From Diphasiastrum complanatum (taxonomy: Eukaryota > Streptophyta > Lycopodiopsida > Lycopodiales > Lycopodiaceae), in contig CM055107.1 in NCBI GenBank assembly GCA_029204225.1, positions 29,661,410 through 29,725,409 on the forward strand: 64,000 bases of DNA. The letters run 5' to 3'. Below the pieces are notes generated by a model. It had not been told where the DNA came from. It saw only the letters and a program-made list of their open reading frames with translations, and searched no databases. Shown in pieces: positions 31,922-42,719 of this stretch; positions within the stretch are counted from its first letter, which is position 1, and every line of letters starts with the position of its first letter. The translations under genes and the position numbers were made by a program.

Positions 31922-34900
31922 CTACCGGCCATCGGTTGATGTGAAAGATTCTGCAAACCCTGATGGCAGGGTTGGAATGCTTGCCTGGGTGTCATACAAG
32001 TAGCTTGCTGATGGATTTTCCAATGCCTGCCACCTTTTTAGTGCCTGGGGAAGAGTCATATCAAAATCAATACCTGCAGTCTCTTCCAGATCATAATCTG
32101 TAGGCTTCCATAGCTCTACCAAAGGAGATAAGACATTCACCGCATGACCCATATCAGGCCTCTGATAGGGCTCTCTGGCAGTGCAATGGCCTGCAAGCTC
32201 TGCCATTGTATTAATGCTCAAGAAACTATCATCAGTGACATCATCTATGGCAGGATCAATTATCTTCCTAAGGGTTTCTTTACTGACATTCATCCGCCTA
32301 AACCATGCCACGAGATGCATATTTTCTTCTGATTGTGTCTCATCTAAAGCCCTGCGTCCAGTAATAAGCTCCATCAGCACAACACCAAAGCTGAATACGT
32401 CAACCTTTGTGGTGACCCGGCCGGTTGCTGTTTCAAACACACAACCAAATGGATAAGAAGACAGCTTTCACAGAGGTACTAAGAATCTAATCTATTGACG
32501 CTTGGCATCCAAAAGGCCTTCCAAGAAAAATTGTCAAGTATTCATACCATAAGCTGTGCCATTTGTATCACTGTATACTAGCAAACCTACGCTTCTTCAA
32601 AAGCAAAAATGAAGTTAGGAGGGAAAGAAACAGGGACAAAAGCATAAAGCAAACTCACCTGCATACTCTGGAGCCAGATATCCAAAAGTTCCAGCTAACC
32701 GAGTCTCAATTGAATGCTTTCCCTCTGTTGCCAGCTTCACCAATCCAAAATCAGACACCTTTGCATGCAAGTCATCGCCCAACAGGATGTTGGATGGTTT
32801 CAGATCTCTGTGAATGAAGCTTTGTTGAGCCAAACTATGAAGGTACTCCATTCCACGAGCCACATCCAGTCCAATGGACAGACGCTGCTTCCAGTTGAGA
32901 GGCTTTATCTCTAGCTTGGCATACTCAAACAGGTGCTGGCTCAGCGTCCCTTGTGGCATGTACTCATAGACAAGTATTCTCTCATTGCCGTCTATGCAGT
33001 AGCCTAGAAGCGCCACCAGGTGGCGATGCCTCACTTTGCTTAGAACAGCTATCTCTGATTGGAATTCTGTCAGCCCTTTGCTGCTTACAGCTGCTGCTTC
33101 CATCCGCTTCACAGCAATGTTAGTGCCATCATCCAATGCGCCTCTGTACACCACCCCGAAGCCGCCTTGGCCCAGTATGTTATTGTCGCTGAAATTTTTG
33201 GTGGCTTGGCGCAGCACCTGGATGGAGATGAGCAGGTTGCCTGCCTCCACTACCTGCACCTCGCTCGGCCCACTGCTTGCTCTGCTCTGCTCCTCGCTTA
33301 CATTTCCATTTGAGCTACCCCCGGCCACTACAATCTTCACCACTTCTGGATCAGAACCAGAATCTTGAGGATGCACCACTACTGTATTTGGACTCTGTAC
33401 ACGCAAAAACCTGGATCGCTTCTTTCGGCGGAAGAAAGCAAAGGCTGCTGCGGCCAGAAGCAGGAGGCCGATCGCTCCCACAACAGCACCGATTATCGCT
33501 CCCACGGGAACAGAAGACGATCGATGCACAAAGCCTGAGCTTCCGCTCCCAGAGGCTGAACCATTAGGTGCAGCACTGCCACCTCCACTAGCGGATGGAG
33601 ATCCAGGGGAAGAGCTCCCGGGAGCTGAGCTCCCAGGAGCTGAGCTAGGAACAGGCGGTGCATCACCAAGTGGGTTGCCGCTAACGTCAATAGCCACCTG
33701 AGAAGGAAACACAGGGACAGGCTTAGACAGATTGTTGTTTCTGAGATTGATGGTTTTGATAAATGGCAGAGCTGTGAGCTCCTTGGGTATGGTGCCAAAA
33801 AGATGATTATCGCTCAGCTCCAGAGTAGTGAGGTCTGTGAGATTTGCCAGAGATGGAGATATGGTGCCATTCAGCTGGTAACCTTTGAGCTGAAGAACAG
33901 TCACCTTCTTGCTGGTGCTGTCACAAGCCACCCCGATCCAGGCATTGCAAGGATTGTTTCCTTTCCATGATGAAGCAATGTCAGATGGGTAGCTCACCGC
34001 TGCGAGAAAACTCAACAATGCAGTGACCGCAGAAGCGCAGGCGATACCTGGAGATGGCTGGCAGAAGCTATTGCCAGAGTAAACGAAGTTGACATTGCTT
34101 GCAAACGTGGGTATAGAACCAGAGAGCTGATTGTTTTCCACTGTGAAGTTGCGAAGGGGTAAGCTGGCCAGGCCTGGAGGAATGACGCCCACTAGCTGAT
34201 TGTCATTCAGCTTAAGATCCTGGAGAGACACCGAATTGACCAGACCTCCGGGGATTGCTCCAGAGAACTGATTCACCTGCAGCCAGAGTTGCTGAAGCGA
34301 CTGCATTTGACCCACGACGTCGATCGGACCTACAAGGACAGGACCTTGCTGGTTGTTCAGCTGCAGCTGGACGAGATTAGAGCTGCTGAAGGATGCTGGT
34401 ATACTACCGCCGAGGCGATTGTAGGCCATGTTCAGAATTCGCAGCGATGTCATTTTGCCTAAGAAATCAGGAATAGTGCCCATCAGATTACTGTTGGTGA
34501 GAGAAAGCGTCTCCAGCTGCGCCGATCCTTGGATATCCGAAGGCAGAGACCAGCCCTTCGATCCATTCAAAGCACCTTCGAGATACAGATGCTGTAGGCT
34601 GGTTAGCCCGAAGAAAAAGTCTCCAGGAATGATATCGAAGCTGTTTCCAACTAGAAAAGCATCGGTGAGAGAAGCAAGGCCTTTGAGAGAAGGAAGGGAG
34701 CCTGTGAAGCCATTGTTCTGCAGTTGCAAGGTTTGTAAGTTCACCATCTTGTTCAGGTCAGCCGGCAGAGTTCCTTGCAGCTGAAGATTAGCTGCAAAGA
34801 TAGCAGTGACTGACGATCCTTGGCATCTGATATGAGCCCACTTGCTTCCGCATGGATCATTGCCACTCCAGCCCAGGGCGGCAGTGTTGTTCACTCCCTT

Positions 34901-35029
34901 CAAGAACTCTTGCAACACTTCCACATCTGCCTGATCCGTCACGGCAGACACCGCTGGTAGCCACATAAGTAGCAATGCTAGTAACCGCAGTTCTGAAACC
35001 CATATTCTTGTGCTACTTCTTTCCTCCAT
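31922..35029 (-). CDS. TMK: TMK-type leucine-rich repeat receptor kinase (two exons)
   Basis: Exons run 35029-32659 and 32427-31922, joined across AG|GTGAG...CAG to read [11 protein letters not shown], giving 958 residues, typical of TMK. Domains: signal peptide (about 1-30); extracellular LRRs split by a non-LRR island with a second NPC..W cap; Ser/Gly/Pro-rich stalk; membrane segment about 508-533 followed by RRKKR; kinase from about 612. Glycine loop GQGGFG, Lys641 (IAVK), HRDLKPSN at about 740 and DFG at 760 are all present. The C-terminus [18 protein letters not shown] is the TMK signature. The first true ATG (35029) is chosen; the frame is open for six codons upstream without another ATG. 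TMKs act at the plasma membrane in auxin-related growth signalling. Four ~62 bp repeats lie in the leader. Confidence 0.97.
32428..32658 (-). other. Intron of the TMK gene
   Basis: 231 bp, GTGAG donor and AACAG acceptor on the minus strand. Without splicing the frame ends after about 14 intron-coded residues, inside the activation loop/APE region of the kinase. Introns inside the kinase domain are usual for this family. Confidence 0.9.
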
Positions 35030-35044
35030 TGCTATTCTCCACTG

Positions 35045-35290
35045 CAAATACGTCTGTTCTTACTCCGAGGCTTAACACCTTAACCACACTGACGAGATTA
35101 GAGACCCTTTCTCTCTTGCTCTTACTCCAAGGCTGACCTACTCTCCTACAGAGACAAGGTTATGAAGCTCTCTTTCTCTCCTGTTGTTACTCCAAGGCCG
35201 AGCTACTCTATTACACACACAAATTAGAGCTCTCTTTCTCTCATCTTTACTCCCAAGGCTGAACTACGCTGTTACACATTTGTGCTGCTT
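35045..35290 (-). repeat. Four ~62-bp tandem repeats in the TMK 5' leader
   Basis: TTACTCC(A/G)AGGCTGA-type blocks lie at about 35060, 35122, 35187 and 35247, separated by CTCTCTTTCTCTC and TACACA segments. They begin about 15-30 bases upstream of the TMK start codon. They may be in the 5' untranslated region or core promoter. On the coding strand they are GA-rich. Confidence 0.75.
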
Positions 35291-36045
35291 CAGGCTGTTT
35301 TTACAAATCTGCTCTTCTAAGTAAATCTTTCAAAAATCATCATCAGGCGCCCGATTTGACACACACATATAAGCAACATAGACCGGCCATCGCAGAAGAA
35401 CTTGAAGATAAAGGCGAAGCTATGAATGAACAGCCAACGAGCCTCCACAGCCAGATCAACTGATCATCAAAGAGCTCCTCATCCTTACACCTAAATATCC
35501 CCCACTGAAATCATCCACAGCTCCTGAAACAACACAAACACTCTTGCATCTCATCACCAGACGCTTGATCTGATGCAAATAGCAGCTCCTCAAAAACCCA
35601 TTGCAGATTCTATCGAAGTTCTCAATCACGAGGTGGCATCAACAGCTGCCACATATGGAGATGGAGAATCGAGCAAAGACAGAGAGAGAGGGAGAGAGAG
35701 AGAACAGAAAAGAGCAGCCAAACCGACAACAGTCAGAGTCATAGGAATGGAGCTTGTGATATTGTGTAATGATATATTATATATATTGTTTTCTCATTTT
35801 CATGTGCATATCATTCTTTTGTTTATTCTATTTTTTTATTTCTGTATTTGTTTTTGTTTTGGGGCAGTACAAGGAAGATCATGAAATCATGATCATGTTC
35901 ATGTGGAGGGATGGCAGACTGCACTCTCTACCTAATCTTAGCTGGTCACAAGGGGCCACTTCCATGACTGTGGGCCCATTCTCTCATCCAAGGCTGGTCT
36001 AGTTTTATTTTAGATAATCCCCTTGTGCTTAAGTACCTCTTGAAT
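35291..36045. other. TMK upstream region
   Basis: Probable promoter region of the kinase. Contains a GAGAGAGAGGGAGAGAGAGA tract near 35683-35704 and a TATATTATATATATTG stretch near 35770-35787. Short plus-strand frames here have no domain support. Confidence 0.4.
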
Positions 36046-36052
36046 CTTCACC

Positions 36053-36162
36053 CAACAACAACCCAAGCATATCACACCTCGGTCCACCACAACACACATG
36101 TCATCAGACCCAACAACAACCCAAGCATATCACGCCACCACAACACATGTCATCAGATCCAA
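36053..36162. repeat. Tandem duplication of ~55 bp
   Basis: CAACAACAACCCAAGCATATCAC...CCACAACACA(CA)TGTCATCAGA occurs twice in a row with small differences between the copies. Confidence 0.8.
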
Positions 36163-36334
36163 GAAGCTATTCTATTGAGAGGCCTGCCCCCACTTTCAAT
36201 TTTCTCTTACAGATCCATCATGCTCACAACTTTATGATATAGCTCTTGAGTATTCCATGGGATTTGCAAGCTCCTATGGTCTTGGCAAATATTATAAAAA
36301 AATGCCATTCAACCCAATTGGATATGAAGTGTTA

Positions 36335-36425
36335 CTTTTGCCCACAAAGGCCCCGCCTCTAGCCCAATTGGATAGAGTGCTACTTGTGCCAACAAAGGTA
36401 GAGACTTAATCTAGATGGGCACTTG
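36335..36425 (+). mobile_element. Second tRNA-like SINE fragment (duplicated head)
   Basis: GCCTCTAGCCCAATTGGATAGAGTG resembles the 5' half and A-box of a tRNA-Arg gene. A shorter, altered copy (ACCCAATTGGATATGAAGTG) lies directly upstream, and both are followed by CTT(T/G)TGCC(C/A)ACAAAGG. No good B-box follows, so it is not a functional tRNA gene. Confidence 0.45.
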
Positions 36426-36574
36426 GAAAAAGAAATATATGAGCTCCATGGATTGAAGTTGCCAATGCATATAATGTGAATGTACTTTGTGAATATTGTA
36501 CATGATGATGGTAGAGCATACTAATGACATTTCCAAAAAAGCCACTTCTTTCACTTACAGATTTTAATCATTTA

Positions 36575-36660
36575 AAGGTTGGCTTAGTTGGTTAGCTTGG
36601 GATCCAAAATTTCTTTAGTCCCAAGTTCAAACACCCCTCAGAAAACCAAGATGCGGTTAC
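36575..36660 (+). mobile_element. tRNA-derived SINE-like copy
   Basis: GGTTGGCTTAGTTGGTTAGC, GATCCAAAATTTCTTTAGTCCC, AAGTTCAAACACCCC and CAAGATGC follow the family layout of the 100-bp array, with a degraded B-box. Confidence 0.75.
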
Positions 36661-36922
36661 AAATTTTAATATCAAACTTCATAGGAAATCCTAAGCTTTG
36701 AGAATATCTAAACTTGAACTATTTTGAGAACAATTTTTTTTCCTCTACTCTCTTTATCTTTTGTTCTAAGAGAACACTAAGAGAGTATGTGGATATACTT
36801 AGAAGGAGGTGTGAGATCAAAGATTATCAAGCTACCAATTAGAGTGAGATATCATCAAATTATATATAACGAGGGTGTGAGATCAAAACTTAAAATAGAC
36901 AACTATAACCTTAAACTACACA

Positions 36923-36953
<31 letters not shown>

Positions 36954-38690
36954 GCAAGGCTTAGTGAGGGTAGATTGTCAAATTAGAACTTTGTACTTTT
37001 GTAAGTATGCAAAATGCATAACAACCATAATGGTAGGTCTTGTTGATTTTGCCAAACATTGAAAAGATTTACCTAGAAAAATATTGGATCCTTAAAAAAT
37101 GCATACCATTTTGGATACATAATGATTTGCATTAGGCCAGCTCACAACCATTCCTACATGGTTTGCTATCAAAAGATTAAATAAATGTGACCTTCTAGGT
37201 TGATCTATAGTGGAAAGAGGCTTTGGCTTGCCCTATTAGGTTTGTTGTTTCCTCCTCCACAAGCCTTGCTCACTAGAATGGGCTAAGGTAGGCTATAGTA
37301 CATATCAAGTTGAAAACACATATTCTACGTCTATAAAAGGTTGTATTGATACTCATGGTGTGTGGAAAGCCACAAGAGGGTTGTGTTGATACTCATGGTT
37401 TGTGGAAATCCACATAAGCCACAGGAGAATGCATAAGATATTATATAGTAGGTAATGGCCATGAGGAGGATAGAGACTCAAAATAATCTCATGACTTGGC
37501 TAGCTATGGGGACCACCCGCCACAAGTGGCATATTATCTTGATACATGTCCAAAACCATGGCCATAATGGGCTATTATCAAACTTTAGCATTTGATGTAT
37601 TTGTTTTGTCATGTTTTAGTCTTCAAAAGGTTCTTGTGGGAATGTCGTCAGATTCTTAATTATAAGATATACCCTTGAATTATTGCTAGTAACCCATTAC
37701 ATTGTACCTAATGTTTATTAGTGCTTGTACTATATTTCCAAGACAACAATATGAAAAACCGACAATGCTTCAATGAAAGCCATTAAAGAGAATAATGAAA
37801 TTATAATTCTGAAAATTCTAACCAAGACTAGTTGAAATGTTATAGATGAATTAATGCGAAATTTGAAACTAATATGTAAAATTCCAATTTCAACAACTTT
37901 CTATGAGACTTCTTTGATTCTTTTTGTTTTCGAATTCTCAAGTACACACAAACACACAACCCTCGTAACTTATGACTCATGAGTGCAATGGGGCCGGTTG
38001 GAGAACACACAAAAACCTTGTAACTCATGAGATATTATGACTCTTGAGTGCAATTAAGAAAAGGTTCCACTTGCTCTTGTATCTTCTCGACCAGTTTCTA
38101 TATGGAGTATTAATGACCCTCTCAAATGGAAGTCCAAGATTGTCTCATTTCCACAAAATCAAACTTTCCAAATGAAAATACTTGCACTAACAATCATTCA
38201 AGAAGCCCTTCATGTCAAAGCTTAAATATATCAAAAAATTCTTTCCACATTTGTTAAAAATGGCGCCATAAATTCTCTATAGAGGTGTTTCTAGCTCAAA
38301 TCTTACATTTTCAAGTATAGAAAGTGGATCTCTATGATCCTACATCATTTTAGGTCAAATCACTTGGAGTAGGCCAATTTTTTTAACCACTTACTGGAAT
38401 GTAGAGACAAAAATTGCTCATGGTAGTGGATGTTACATTCTACAAGATGATGTATCAAGATTCCAGCTTTTGCATATAGTTTTTTGCTTGATTCAATATT
38501 TTGCATTTTTGGAAGAACCCTAAATTTGATAGGATCTCTTGATTTTAAGTTGTTGAAATTTTTCAAGAGTGTGTTTCAATCTTAGGTGTTGGCAAAAGTT
38601 CATCATATTGTATTTAGATCTATTGTGATCAAGAAATCAACATTCTATGTGCTAGGATTTGCTAGAAGAGAGAAAAGGAGAGGCTAGATT
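36661..38690. other. Unassigned repeat-bearing intergenic DNA
   Basis: No gene recognised. Contains (CA)n at 36927-36953, a ~51-bp tandem duplication around 37335-37440 (TTGATACTCATGGT(G/T)TGTGGAAA), and a diverged direct repeat with ACACACAA...CTCATGAG...GAGTGCAAT at about 37950-38055. Part of the right side may be the LTR or leader of the following Copia element. Confidence 0.35.
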
Positions 38691-38699
38691 GTTTCCAAA

Positions 38700-41185
38700 T
38701 CTTTGTGATTTCTTCTTGATTTTCATTTGTTGATTCTCAAGAGAACGATTAAGTGAATTGGAACAGGTTCAAAGAGAAGATCAGATCATTGCAACATGGC
38801 AACCTCAAGTGGCTTCATGCTGGAAGGCAATGATAGGCTTACCTCGGCAGATTATTCTACTTGAAAGGTGAGGATGAAATCTTTGCTTCAGATGAATGAT
38901 TTGATGAATATTGTTGTAGGTGTGGAGGAGAGACCTTTGGCACCTCAAGAACAATTGAGGTATGACAAGAGGGCAAAGAAAGCTCTACATGTCATCAAGA
39001 TGAATGTGACTAATGGACTTCTCAAGGAAGTTGGTAAGTGCACAATATCTAGTGAGGCTTGGGAATCTTTGAAGAATGTTTATGAATCCAAGTCTACATC
39101 TAGGGTTCTAATCCTAAGGAGGCAAAATTTTTTAAGTCTTCAAAAGAAGGATGAAGGTGCTCATGCTTTTGTTTTGAGAGTTAAAGCTTTGAGTGATGAA
39201 CTAGCATGCATTAGTGAAAGCAATAAGGATGTGGAGCTTGTTCAAGTTGTTCTTAATGGCTTGTTGGATGATCATGCTAAAGTTTTGCTATTCAAAAGAC
39301 ATTGCCAAGTATGGAGGACTTGCAAGAGGCCTTGGTGGCTAAAGAGTTTAGACTCCAAGCAAGAGGAGGATCTACTTCTACATCTCAAGGTGGAGAGGAG
39401 AAATCTATGTTCTCAAAAGGCAAGTTAAAGGGGCAACGACAAAAGCAAATGGTCAAAAGAGCAAGATCAAGGTAAGCCTTTTACTTTTGTTGGCAAGAAG
39501 AAAGATAGATCCAAGCTAAAATGTTTCTATTGTGGAGTCAAAGGACATTTTTCTAGTGATTGCTTCAAGAAGAAGAGAGATCAAGGTGAGAAGCAAACAA
39601 TCTAACTCTTGATGAAGATGGTGTTGATAAACAAAATTCCAATGATGCTTTTGTTATGTCATCTTGCTTTTTGGCTAATCATGAAGATATTGATCCTTGG
39701 TGGATTGATAGTGGAGCTACATCACATATGACATACCATGAGTAGTATTATTGATCCTTGGTGGATTGATAGTGGAGCTACATCACATATGACATACCAT
39801 GAGTGATGTTATTCATCATTGCTGGCATTTGAAAGTGACAAGAAGGTGATCTACACGGCCAATGATGGTGAGTGTGCAATCAAAGGGATTGGCACAATTC
39901 CTATTTCACATTCTCTACTAATAGGAATGTGAGTTTGAAGGATGTTTTGTTCATTCCATCTATCACTAAGAACTTTCTTAGTGTGAGTCAAATGCTTGAT
40001 AAGGGATTCAAAGTGGAGTTGATGGTGATGCTTGTTTAATCAAGAAGGAGGATAAATTCATTGCAAAAGGGAAGAGGCAAGGCAAGTTGTTCAAACTTGA
40101 TGCTTGTGTTGTTGCTAACCAAGTTGGATGTATGACAAAGGAGCAATTATGAATGCAAGAGGTATGGCACAAGAGATTGGGGCATCTCAACTACAAGTCA
40201 TTGGAGGTGATGGCAAAGAGGCAAGTTGTTTTTGGTCCAAGGACACCACAACAAAATGGGGTGGCTGAGAGGAAGAATAGGACCTTATGTGAAGGTACCA
40301 AAGCCATGAGGTTAGGTGCAAATCTTCCTAAATCCTTTTGGAATCAAGCTTTGTTGTGTGCTGATTTTCTATGCAATAGATCGTCGAGTGTGGTATTGGA
40401 TGAAAAAAATCCTTTTGATAGAAGGTTGAGTGTCAAGTTCTTCAAAACTTTTGGATGCATTTGCTATATCAACATTACTCTTGATGATAAGACAAAGGAG
40501 GATCCATCTTCAAAGAAAGGTATATTCGTTGGTTATAGTGAGGTGAGCAAGGCTTACAAAGTTTTTATTAAATCAACTAAGAAAGTGTCATTTGGAAGAG
40601 ATGCCATTTTTTATGGAGGAAACTTTCCAAAAATTTCTCCAAGTGGTGGTGTGGACATTGGATCTAACATTCTTGATGTTGATGACATTGATAATACTTT
40701 GGATGTTGATGTTGAAGAGCCTACTTCAAATCAAAAGCCAAGGAGGACATCAAGGCAAAGGAAACAACCTTTGAGGCTCACTTATGATGAAAAAGTTAAG
40801 CAAGTTGTTGATGGTACAAACTATGCTTTCCTAACCACACAAATGCATTCTTGAATGGCGATCTTGAGGAGGAGGTGTTTATGGAGCAACCCGAGGGCTA
40901 CATTTCACATGGCAAGCCTAATCACGGTTGTGTTAAACAAAAGAGTTTGTATGGACTTAAGCAAGCACCAAGGGGTTGGTATGCTAAGCTTAACATCTTT
41001 CTACTTTCTCAAAATATCAGGATGTGTGATTATGATCATTCACTTTACTATAGATTTGCTGGAAATGATGTTACTATTCTTCTAATCTTCGTGGATGATA
41101 TCATTTGCGTGGAGACAACAATCAAGATATTGATGATATCAAGATGGCACTAAAAAAAGAGTTTGGAGTTTTTGGCAAGGTGAAT
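38700..41185 (+). pseudogene. Copia retrotransposon relic (Gag to reverse transcriptase)
   Basis: Gag begins with ATG at 38796 (MATSSGFMLEGNDRL) but has a stop at Trp (ST*KVRM). It continues LQMNDLMNIVVGVEERP to SKSTSRVLILRRQNFLSLQ. A CCHC zinc knuckle CFYCGVKGHFSSDC lies near 39525-39565. The protease site WWIDSGATSHMT is duplicated in tandem (about 39690-39803). Next come WHKRLGHLNYKSLEVMAKR, then a jump to FGPRTPQQNGVAERKNRT, so the integrase catalytic core is deleted. Integrase C-terminus (KKGIFVGYSE) and reverse transcriptase (AFLNGDLEEEVF-like start, LYGLKQAPRGWYAKL, LIFVDDII) follow before it stops at about 41185. It is non-functional. Confidence 0.9.
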
Positions 41186-41189
41186 GCAG

Positions 41190-42715
41190 CTTTGGTTGTT
41201 GCAAGATATAGTAGTCACATCCACCTGTGGTTGACCTAAGTCAACAAGCAATCTTTGTAACCATATTGCTTTCTATGTAGCATTGTTGAGTGCACGATAT
41301 TCAGCTTCTGTCGAAGATAAGGTGTATTTAGTACAACCTCAATAATTTGTTGAGCCAAAGAGAGAGCATCTTGTTTGTAAGCTCAACAAAGCTATTTATG
41401 GAATGAAGCAAGCACCACAAGCATGGTACTCTTGCATCGATGAACACTTCAAGCAAAGGGTACAGATCCTAATCTTTACATTCTAAGACAAGATTCAGCT
41501 ATAGTGTTCATTGTTTTGTACATGGATGATCTGATTATTATAGAAAGTAATGAGAGCTCAATTGATGAAATCAAATCAGATCTTTCCAATGCCTTTGACA
41601 TGAACGATCTAGGATTGATGCATTATTGTCTTGGCATTGAAGTATGGCAAAAGGAAGACGTTGTCTTTCTTACACAAAGCAAATATGCATGAGATTTGCT
41701 TCGTAAGTTCAATGTGCAGGATTGTAAGCCTTTGAGCACACCGATGGATGTCAACACGAAGCTTACTGCATATGATGAATCTAAGAAAGTGGATGCTTAC
41801 TTGTATAGACAGCTTGTGGGTAGTTTGATCTATTTGACATACACAGGACCTGATATTTCTTATGCAGTTGGTGCTGTTAGTCAATTTATGCAAGATCCTA
41901 GTCAAGCACACTGGAAGTCTGCTAAACGTATTCTCAAGTACATTCGAGGGACATTAAATTTTCGTTTGAATTATGATTAGCTTGAAGCGCCAATGTTGGT
42001 AGGCTACACAAATGCCGATTAGGCATGTAATAATGATGATAGAAGATCTCCATCACTCCATTAAGAAAAGCTGATTTAATGTCCATTTGCTAGATCTTCC
42101 AACCATAGAAAGCAGAAATAGCAATGATAGAACGTATAGTTACCATCTTAGCTACAGGTGCGAAGATTTTCTCAAAATCAATACCTTCCTACTGCTCAAA
42201 TCCTCTCGCAACCAACCGTGCTTTGTACTTGTTGAGTTGTCCATCCACTCCATATTTGAGCTTATAGATCCATTTGCAAGTGGTAGGCGTCTTACGATCA
42301 GGTAGCTCAACCAAGTTTCACGTCTCCATTTCTGTTTCCATAGTTGCATGCCACTCATTGTGCTCCTTTGTTTCATGAAAGGTTTTTGGCTATTGAGCCT
42401 TGAGCACGGAACCCATTAGGGCTAGTTTCCTATTTCTGCTTGACCTTCTAAGCTCCTTTTATTCGCTAGATTCAGGAGTATCTCCATTCTTTGCCTCACC
42501 TATAACTGATAACTACCACTTAGGTACTTTCTTAGGGATTTTGGCATCAAACTTGTCTTTGTCCATTATTGGATCTTCTACATCAAAATTCACTTCCTTC
42601 TTGACCTGTACTTTCGCTCCCTCATCAAAAGGTTCAGTGATTACTTCAGATTGTTCACCTTGACCCATCTAATGTAGCATCCCTAGAAATCACAAGCTTT
42701 TGTACATTCGTGTCA
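41190..42715 (-). pseudogene. Minus-strand Copia relic with middle inverted in place
   Basis: Read right to left on the minus strand: integrase end (YDTNVQKLVISRDAT), a degraded linker, the reverse transcriptase start (CKWIYKLKYGVDGQLNKYKA, IDFEKIFAPVAKMVTIRSII, MDIKSAFLNGVME), and RNase H (TLSSTEAEYRAL, AIWLQRLLVDLGQP) at 41190-41318. The part that belongs between, from VYLVQPQ to NDDRRS, lies in plus orientation at about 41320-42045. Stops occur in every part. It is truncated at the right where it abuts the unknown DNA-element gene at about 42720. Confidence 0.85.
41320..42045 (+). other. Inverted reverse-transcriptase segment within the minus-strand Copia
   Basis: On the plus strand: REHLVCKLNKAIYGMKQAPQ, then VLYMDDLII (the YxDD catalytic motif), GLMHYCLGIEVWQ, DCKPLSTPMDVNTKL, GSLIYLTYTGPDISYAV and KYIRGTLNFRL, ending near NDDRRS. 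Both flanks are the matching outer parts on the minus strand, with FLNGVME at the right edge and TLSSTEAEY at the left. The segment is therefore a ~725 bp in-place inversion. Confidence 0.85.
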
Positions 42716-42719
42716 TACA

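Noticed and set aside
33036-33567. Open frames antisense to the TMK gene
   Set aside because: They are shadows of the GC-richer kinase exon and have no domain of their own.
32615-35047. 810-codon unspliced kinase frame beginning at 35047
   Set aside because: The first codon is not ATG, and the end runs into the intron; splicing at consensus sites restores the full conserved kinase and C-terminus.
35573-35884. 103-codon frame upstream of TMK
   Set aside because: It is made of a GA-rich tract and a T-rich hydrophobic run, with no domain.
36335-36425. tRNA-Arg gene
   Set aside because: Only the 5' half resembles a tRNA; no B-box or 3' acceptor stem follows.
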